From: Streptomyces roseofulvus
Lineage (GTDB): Bacteria > Actinomycetota > Actinomycetes > Streptomycetales > Streptomycetaceae
Length of the DNA stretch: 64,000 nucleotides
Assembly (NCBI RefSeq): GCF_039534915.1
Contig: NZ_BAAAWE010000001.1
Location: 248,001 to 312,000 of the forward strand
Direction of reading: 5' to 3'
Shown: piece by piece, positions 59,416 to 64,000 of the stretch
How positions within the stretch are numbered: the stretch's first letter is position 1
Layout of the letters: every line of letters begins with the position of its first letter
Translations under genes and position numbers: made by a program
The notes under the pieces: model-generated
The model's input: the letters and a program-made list of their open reading frames with translations, nothing else
Database searches by the model: none
What the model was told of the DNA's origin: nothing

Positions 59416-60405
59416 TCACGGTTCGAGGTCGACGACTCCCTTGCCGCCCAGGATGTCCAGCGGCACGGACACCTGGTCGTGCGTGATCAGCCATGCGCTG
59501 TCGATCTTCCGGAAGCCGAAGGTGACCCGCACCCACATGCCGCCCGCCGCCGTCCCGTCGGACAGCGTGCCGCTGAGGCGGCCGAAGCCGTGGGTGAAGG
59601 CCACGTCTTCGCCCACGGTGTGCATCAGGTCGCGTACCTCGTAGGTCACCTCCTGGAAGAACGCGAACACGTTCGCCCAGTTCTTGAGCTTCGCGTCGAT
59701 CCCCACGTGCTGCAGCGGCGGGTCGATGTCGAAGGACACCACGTCCGTCGCGTAGGAGCGCCTCAGAGCGTCGAGGTCCTTGGCCTGGATCGCGTCGATC
59801 ACCCCGTCGATGTGGTGGCGGATCGCGGCTTCGTCCGTCTCGCGCTGCGTGGGGGTGGCCGTCCCTCCGTCCGCGCTCCGGGCGACGACGTGGTCCAGCA
59901 GTGCGTCGAGGACGCCGAGGTGAGGGGCGCCCGGCTTGAAGGTCGTGAGGTCCTCGAAATCGGTGTGCAGGGACAGCGAGACCTGCGGGGTCACCACCCC
60001 CATCTGGAGGAGCTCGCACAGGGTCCGCAGCTGCCGGGCCGCACGGATGCCGCCGCCGGCGCCGTAGGAGACGAACCCGACCGCCTTGTGGGTCCACTCC
60101 GCGTACAGGTAGTCGATCGCGTTCTTGAGCACGCCGGGGATGGAGGCGTTGTATTCGGGAGTGATCATGACGAAGCCGTCGAAGCGGGTGACGGTCTCCG
60201 CCCACGCGCGGGTGTGCCGGTGCTCGTACCGCCCCGTGAGCGCGGGCAGCGGCTCGTCCAGATGCGGCAGCGGGTGGTCGAGCAGGTCGATCACCTCGAA
60301 CGCCGCGTCCCCGCGGCGGGCCGCCCTCTCGTGGACCCACCGGGCGACCTGCTCGCCCTTGCGGCCGGGGCGGGTGCTGCCGATGAGTATGCCGATCCTG
60401 GTCAT
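59416..60405 (-). CDS. NADPH-dependent FMN reductase fused to a SnoaL-like domain
   Basis: 329 aa from ATG 60405. Residues 1-185 are the flavodoxin-like FMN reductase: MTRIGILIGSTRPGRKGEQV, FVMITPEYNASIPGVLKNAI with the family motif EYNxSxPxxLKNAID, then YGAGGGIRAARQLRTLCELL. Residues about 200-329 are a SnoaL/NTF2-like barrel (IDAIQAKDLDALRRSYATDV, TVGEDVAFTHGFGRLSGTLS). The two domains are usually separate proteins. It is divergent from an ECF41-type sigma factor, whose own C-terminus is also SnoaL-like. ECF41 sigma factors sit beside an oxidoreductase target, so this gene is the expected target. Confidence 0.88.
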   Translation of the reverse strand: MTRIGILIGSTRPGRKGEQVARWVHERAARRGDAAFEVIDLLDHPLPHLDEPLPALTGRYEHRHTRAWAETVTRFDGFVMITPEYNASIPGVLKNAIDYLYAEWTHKAVGFVSYGAGGGIRAARQLRTLCELLQMGVVTPQVSLSLHTDFEDLTTFKPGAPHLGVLDALLDHVVARSADGGTATPTQRETDEAAIRHHIDGVIDAIQAKDLDALRRSYATDVVSFDIDPPLQHVGIDAKLKNWANVFAFFQEVTYEVRDLMHTVGEDVAFTHGFGRLSGTLSDGTAAGGMWVRVTFGFRKIDSAWLITHDQVSVPLDILGGKGVVDLEP

Positions 60406-60421
60406 CGCTGTCTCCTGAGGT

Positions 60422-60515
60422 GTCCTGCCCGGGCTCCCCGGGCGGGTGGCGTCTCCGAGGGGTACGACGTCCTGCCCGGGCTTTCCGGGCGGGTGGCGTC
60501 TCCGAGGGGTACGAC
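60422..60515. repeat. 47-bp tandem duplication with two mismatches
   Basis: Copy 1 (60422-60468) and copy 2 (60469-60515) are identical except for CC to TT in the central hairpin loop. Each copy begins GTCCTGCCCGGG, holds a GCCCGG/CCGGGC hairpin and ends GAGGGGTACGAC. It fills the gap between the FMN-reductase start (60405) and the sigma-factor gene (60621), so it may duplicate a regulatory element or a leader structure. Confidence 0.85.
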
Positions 60516-60620
60516 GACACGGCCCCGCGGAACGTCAGGGAGAGCGAGGACCTGACAATCGGACGTGCTGTCTCGTCGGACCGCCGAGGGACGATCCGAG
60601 AACAGGGAGCCACCGGAACC

Positions 60621-61568
60621 ATGACCGATCACGCGACGTCACGGCACGACGAGTCCGACGCGGGCCTCGACGCGATCATCAGCGAGCGGCAACGGCTGAT
60701 CGGCCTCGCCTACCGGCTCCTCGGCTCCCTGGCCGAGGCCGAGGACGCGGTCCAGGAGACCTACACCCGCTGGTACGCCATGTCCCGACAGCAGCAGGAC
60801 GCCGTCGACTCCCCCGGCGCCTGGCTGACGACGGTCGCCACCCGCGTCTGCCTGGACCTCCTGCGCTCCGCGCGGGTCCGGCGCGAGCGTTACATGGGCG
60901 AATGGATCCCGGAGCCGCTGCCCGAGCGGACCGACTGGATCAGCGGGCGCCCCGGCGTCGCCGCGGCCGGCCCCGCGGACCCGGCCGACCGGGTCACGCT
61001 CGACGAGTCGGTGAGCATGGCGTTCCTCGTCGCGCTCGAATCCATGACCCCGGCCCAGCGCGTCGCGCTCATCCTGCACGACGTCTTCGGCTACCCGTTC
61101 GCCGAGATCGCCGGCATCACCGGGCGTACCCCGGCCGCCTGCCGCGAACTGGCCTCCTCCGCCCGGCGCCGCGTCCGCGCCTCCCTGCCTCGCGCGACCC
61201 CGGCCGCCCACCAAGCGGCCCTCGTCAGGGAGTTCAAGCGGGCGTGGGACGCTCAGGACATCGACGCCCTCCTCAGCCTCCTCGCCCCCGGCGCGACGCT
61301 CACGGCGGACGGTGGCGGCGTGGTCGCCGCCGCGCTCCACCCGATCGAGGGCAGCGAAGGAATCGCGCGCTACCTCACCGACCTCGCCGTCCGGGCGGCC
61401 GGCGCCCTGACGGTCCTGGAGCGCACGGTCAACGGGCGGGCCGGCCTGGTCATCGAGCACGAGGGCGTCGCCGTGGCCGTGTACGCGTTCGACGTCGCGG
61501 ACGACCGGATCACGCACATCTGGGCCGTGCGCAACCCCGCCAAACTCCGCCCGTGGACGGCGGGCTGA
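60621..61568 (+). CDS. sigJ: ECF sigma factor, ECF41/SigJ type with SnoaL-like C-terminus
   Basis: 315 aa from ATG 60621, with GGGAG ten bases in front. Sigma region 2 reads ERQRLIGLAYRLLGSLAEAE DAVQ-like, and region 4 reads YPFAEIAGITGRTPAACREL. The last 110 residues are a SnoaL-like domain with the ECF41 marks DGGGV (the DGGGR/K motif) and NPAKL near the C-terminus. In ECF41 this domain replaces an anti-sigma factor and both activates and limits the sigma factor. The divergent FMN-reductase/SnoaL gene is the predicted target. I could not find a clear ECF41 promoter (TGTCACA-16-CGTC) before either gene. Confidence 0.9.
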   Translation: MTDHATSRHDESDAGLDAIISERQRLIGLAYRLLGSLAEAEDAVQETYTRWYAMSRQQQDAVDSPGAWLTTVATRVCLDLLRSARVRRERYMGEWIPEPLPERTDWISGRPGVAAAGPADPADRVTLDESVSMAFLVALESMTPAQRVALILHDVFGYPFAEIAGITGRTPAACRELASSARRRVRASLPRATPAAHQAALVREFKRAWDAQDIDALLSLLAPGATLTADGGGVVAAALHPIEGSEGIARYLTDLAVRAAGALTVLERTVNGRAGLVIEHEGVAVAVYAFDVADDRITHIWAVRNPAKLRPWTAG

Positions 61569-61634
61569 CCGGCGGCCTCGACGGCGCGGCACCCCTGGTG
61601 ACCCGGCGGCTCAGCGGTCCCGCGCCGGGCGGTC

Positions 61635-61686
61635 GCCGACACGCGGTGTCGGCAGACGCCGGGTGCGGAGCCTCCTCCGCACCCGG
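61635..61686. terminator. tandem hairpins between convergent genes
   Basis: GCCGACAC-GCG-GTGTCGGC (61635-61653) then CCGGGTGCGGAG-CCTC-CTCCGCACCCGG (61659-61686), both perfect. They lie between the ends of the sigma-factor gene (61568) and the CGNR gene (61787) and should end transcription from both sides. Confidence 0.8.
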
Positions 61687-61786
61687 TCTCCGCCGCACGC
61701 CCGATGCGGGCGTGCGTGAGGAGCGGCGGCCGTCGGCCGCCTTCGCTCCCCCACGCCGGCGCCGCCCCCCGCCACTCCGGGATCGG

Positions 61787-62362
61787 TCACTTGTGGGCGA
61801 GTCGGGCCTTCTTGACCCGGTTGCCGCAGGTGTTCATCGAGCACCAGCGACGGTTCGCGCCGCGGCTGGTGTCGAGGAAGAGGCCGGCGCAGCCCGGGCC
61901 TTCGCATGCCTTGATCCGGTGGCGGTCCGGCCCTCCGAGGACGTGGATGGCGTCGGCGGCGAGCACGGCGAGCGCGTCCGGTACCGGTGTTTCCTCGCTG
62001 AGGTGCCAGACCGTCAGGCCGTCGTCGAGGGCGGGCGCGGGGCGTCCGGCGCTCGCGGAGCCGTTCAGGATCGCCGCGTCGCCCGGATCGGGGCGTCGGG
62101 TGCGCGTGACGGCCAGGCCGGCACGGTAGATCGCTTCCCTCAGGCTGAGCGCGTCCTGGAACGCGGCGGGTGAGACGTCGGGGACGTCGAGCCCCACGGC
62201 ACGCAACCAGAGTCGCAGCCGGTCGGGGCCGGAGAGCCTCTCGTACGGCGCCGCGCCGGCCCGGTCGCTCAGCGTGGCGGTGAAGCGGAACGCCAGCACC
62301 TCGTTGTCGAGCCTGAACAGGTGACGAGCCTCCACCCGGGTCACCGCCTTCCACACCACCAT
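61787..62362 (-). CDS. CGNR zinc-finger regulator
   Basis: 191 aa from ATG 62362 (MVVWKAVTRVEARHLFRLDN). The ABATE N-terminal domain contains VLAFRFTATLSDRAGAAPYE, RLWLRAVGLDVPDVSPAAF and ALSLREAIYRAGLAVTRTRR. The zinc finger reads IKACEGPGCAGLFLDTSRGA NRRW, then CSMNTCGNRVKKARLAHK, with C-x4-C and C-x4-C ligands and the CGNR motif. It is divergent from a reductase gene, and two dyads lie between them, so it probably represses both. Together with the gene at 45986 it makes two CGNR regulators in the window, each beside its own dyad. Confidence 0.92.
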   Translation of the reverse strand: MVVWKAVTRVEARHLFRLDNEVLAFRFTATLSDRAGAAPYERLSGPDRLRLWLRAVGLDVPDVSPAAFQDALSLREAIYRAGLAVTRTRRPDPGDAAILNGSASAGRPAPALDDGLTVWHLSEETPVPDALAVLAADAIHVLGGPDRHRIKACEGPGCAGLFLDTSRGANRRWCSMNTCGNRVKKARLAHK

Positions 62363-62374
62363 GGACCGCCTCCT

Positions 62375-62440
62375 GAACCACCTTAGACGGTTCGACACGG
62401 ACGTCGGACCCCGCCACAATGGAACCGTCTCAGACGGTTC
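62375..62440. promoter_or_regulatory. two CGNR-type operators between divergent genes
   Basis: GAACCGTCT-C-AGACGGTTC (62422-62440) is a perfect 19-bp palindrome. A second copy, GAACCACCT-T-AGACGGTTC (62375-62393), differs by three bases. One sits at each gene's side of the 96-bp gap, centre to centre 47 bp apart. This arrangement fits an autoregulated CGNR protein controlling the divergent reductase. Confidence 0.78.
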
Positions 62441-62458
62441 AGAGGTGGAGGGTGCGCG

Positions 62459-63323
62459 ATGGGCGAGTTTGCAGTCATCGGTCTGGGCGGGATGGGGCGG
62501 GCGATCGCGCGCAACCTGGTGCGGGCAGGCCACGAGACGGTGGTGTGGAACCGCTCGGAGGGGCCCGCGGAGGAACTGGCCGAGGCCGGGGCCCTGCGCG
62601 CCGCGTCCGTCGCGGAGGCCCTCCGGTGCCCCGTGGTGTTCTCCGTACTGTCCGACGACTCCGCCTTCACGGAGACGTTCCTCGACTCCGGCGTGCTCGA
62701 CGAGGCCCGGCGGGGGGGCGGTCCACGTCAACGTGGCCACGGTCAGCGTCGGGCTGGCCCGTCGCGCCGCAGAGGCGCACGCGGCGCGCGGGGTCGGCTA
62801 TGTCGCCGCCCCCGTGTTCGGCCGGGTCGGCGTCGCGGAGGCCGGAGCGCTGCACGTCCTCGCCGCGGGAGAGCCCGAACTCGTCGACCGGGCACAGCCG
62901 TTCTTCGACGTGATCGGCTCCCGCACATGGCGCCTGGGTGAGCTGCCCGAGCAGGCGAACATCGCCAAGGTCCTGGGCAACTACCTGATCGCCTGTGCGA
63001 TCCAGTCGCTCGGGGAGGCGGTCAGCGTCGCGGAGGCGGCCGGTGCCGACCCGGGTCAGTTCGTCGAGCTGCTGGCCTCGACGCTCTTTCCCGGCCCCGT
63101 CTACTCCGGGTACGGGTCGATGATCGCGCGGCGGACGTACCAGCCGGCCGGGTTCACCACGACACTCGGACGCAAGGACCTCCACCTCGCCCTCGACGCG
63201 GCAGCCGGCCAGGCGGTCCCCCTGCCGTTCGGCGAACTGCTCAGGGACGTGTTCGACCAGGCGATCGCCGACGGCCGCGCGGCGGACGACTGGGCCGCGA
63301 TCGCCGAGCGGCAGCCGCGGTGA
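62459..63323 (+). pseudogene. 6-phosphogluconate-dehydrogenase-like reductase, frameshifted at a G7 run
   Basis: From ATG 62459: MGEFAVIGLGGMGRAIARNL (Rossmann GxGxMG motif), then NRSEGPAEELAEAGALRA and VVFSVLSDDSAFTETF. After DEARRG the family continues (AVHVNVATVSVGLARRAAEA, VAAPVFGRVGVAEAGALHVL, LGELPEQANIAKVLGNYLIA, GRKDLHLALDAAAGQ) but one frame later, to TGA 63321-63323. The switch is at seven G residues (62712-62718); six would restore one 287-aa frame. This is the beta-hydroxyacid dehydrogenase/imine reductase family (NADP). The lesion could be a real mutation, a phase-variable tract or a sequencing error. Divergent from the CGNR regulator. Confidence 0.8.
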
Positions 63324-63475
63324 ACATCGCCGTCTGAACCGATGCAGGGCCCCAGGGCGTACGCCTCCCCGCTCCCCTCCAGACCCGTGGCAGGCAATCA
63401 GCCCGCACACGGCAGCCGGCGACTCCGGTCCGCGCCCCGGACCGGGGTCGACGTCTGATCACATCCTGAGACTTC

Positions 63476-63504
63476 TTGTCTCACTTTTCGGAACTCGGTT
63501 GAGT
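63476..63504 (+). promoter_or_regulatory. possible promoter of the leader peptide and lipoprotein
   Basis: TTGTCT (63476-63481), 17-bp spacer, TTGAGT (63499-63504), in a locally AT-richer stretch, 31 bp before the leader ATG. Acceptable as a housekeeping-type promoter, but not a strong consensus. Confidence 0.4.
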
Positions 63505-63534
63505 GTGCGGGCGACTTGGGCCAGGCTTCCGCAC

Positions 63535-63627
63535 ATGTCACGCCACCGTCTTCCCGAGCACACCGCCTTCCGGCTGGTGCTCATCGGTGTGCACGTGCTC
63601 GCGGTCTGCGACATCGACTGTCGCTGA
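63535..63627 (+). CDS. short Cys-containing leader peptide
   Basis: A 30-codon frame from ATG 63535: MSRHRLPEHTAFRLVLIGVH, then VLAVCDIDCR and TGA at 63625-63627. It resembles the actinobacterial leader peptides of about 20-40 residues with a His-Val-(D/L)-L-x-V motif and a Cys-Arg end, which precede genes for sulfur and cysteine metabolism and act by Cys-codon attenuation. The two Cys codons are near the end, the second just before the final Arg. The gap to the lipoprotein gene is about 240 bp, enough for a conditional hairpin. Family membership and Cys sensing are inference. Confidence 0.55.
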   Translation: MSRHRLPEHTAFRLVLIGVHVLAVCDIDCR

Positions 63628-63870
63628 ACTCCCGGTTCCGCCGTGGCCGTCCCCGCCCGGCGCCCGGCCTGACGGCACCGACGCCGGCCTTCCGGCTTCT
63701 TCCTCGATTCAGTCGCGCCGTCGGCGCGGCCCCGCAGGGCCTCAGCGGCTCCTTCGTGCCGCTGATCCGGCCCTGACACCCACCCCTCGCGTCACCCATG
63801 GGTCCCGCGCGCCGCCTTCCGGCAGCGCGTCACCTTCCGACGGCGCATCACCTTCTGAAAGGCCCCTTTC

Positions 63871-64000
63871 ATGCGTATTTCCAGCCCGTTGTCCCGTCGC
63901 GTCGTGGTCGCGACCGCCGCCGTGCTCGCCGCCGCCGGCGCTCTGACCGCGTGCGGCCCGGCGGACCCGGCCGCCTCCGGCAGCGGTGCGGACGGGAAGG
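63871..64000 (+). CDS. lipoprotein, N-terminal part only (cut by window end)
   Basis: From ATG 63871, with GAAAGG eight bases upstream, reads MRISSPLSRRVVVATAAVLA then AAGALTACGPADPAA and a Ser/Gly-rich linker running off the window at 64000. The lipobox LTAC (Cys 28) shows it is a lipid-anchored exported protein. Such N-termini are typical of ABC-transporter substrate-binding lipoproteins. The Cys-containing leader peptide upstream would suggest a sulfur compound as substrate; the rest of the gene is needed to tell. Confidence 0.82.
   Translation, partial: MRISSPLSRRVVVATAAVLAAAGALTACGPADPAASGSGADGK

Noticed and set aside
60540..60590. ECF41 promoter (TGTCACA-N16-CGTC) before the sigma gene
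   Set aside because: CTGACAA followed 15 bp later by CGTC at about 60553-60578 is too far from the consensus to call.
1..64000. CRISPR arrays, tRNA or rRNA genes, phage genes
   Set aside because: I looked for direct repeats with regular spacers, T-loop and anticodon patterns and phage structural genes and saw none.

Overview
The base composition (very high GC, strong G/C preference at third codon positions, GTG/TTG starts), the gene families and a lone in-frame TTA codon point to a Streptomyces chromosome, probably accessory or arm-proximal DNA: the window mixes conserved metabolic and regulatory genes with broken genes, an IS remnant and a polymorphic-toxin locus. All calls come from reading the sequence; no database search was run.

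Region by region. 0-4.3 kb: end of a helicase-associated-domain gene, a divergent LLM flavin oxidoreductase / MmyB-type XRE regulator pair, a deleted GNAT gene, a conserved hypothetical and a degraded IS5-type transposase. 4.3-16.2 kb: the largest structure, a minus-strand locus of a secreted LamG-jellyroll protein (1438 aa), a secreted Rhs/YD-repeat protein (2324 aa) with Rhs core, Hint domain and an EndoU-like C-terminal toxin, and a 140-aa probable immunity gene 5 bp downstream. 16.6-18.4 kb: a STAND/LuxR-like ATPase lacking its C-terminal half. 18.7-25.6 kb: MerR-thioredoxin operon, atypical M20 peptidase, degenerate HATPase and STAS proteins, YbdK-type carboxylate-amine ligase and two very small genes. 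25.7-28 kb: a WD40 pseudogene, an orphan CdiI-like immunity gene and a hypothetical.

28-40 kb: Orn/Lys/Arg decarboxylase, RarD-like permease with divergent LysR, GNAT, secreted AOC-barrel protein, MacB/FtsX-type ABC exporter, quinone-type oxidoreductase and AraC regulator. 40-49 kb: hypotheticals, an SDR and TetR pair sharing an operator motif, NmrA-like protein, phosphodiesterase, first CGNR regulator and a frameshifted leucine-rich-variant repeat gene. 49.8-56 kb: LysR, DHA2 efflux pump (with a TTA codon), PPOX-fold protein and a row of uncharacterised genes including a barstar-domain protein. 56-64 kb: secreted GH51 arabinofuranosidase behind a LacI-type operator/promoter, an FMN-reductase/SnoaL fusion divergent from an ECF41-type sigma factor, a second CGNR regulator divergent from a frameshifted 6-phosphogluconate-dehydrogenase-like reductase, and a Cys-containing leader peptide ahead of a lipoprotein cut by the window end.

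The most notable points are the LamG-Rhs-Hint-toxin-immunity locus with an IS scar at its variable end; several clean operator dyads that can be paired with local regulators (TetR/SDR, both CGNR genes, MerR/Trx, LacI-type abf sites); the ECF41 locus with a tandemly duplicated 47-bp intergenic unit; and the short Cys leader peptide at the right edge.
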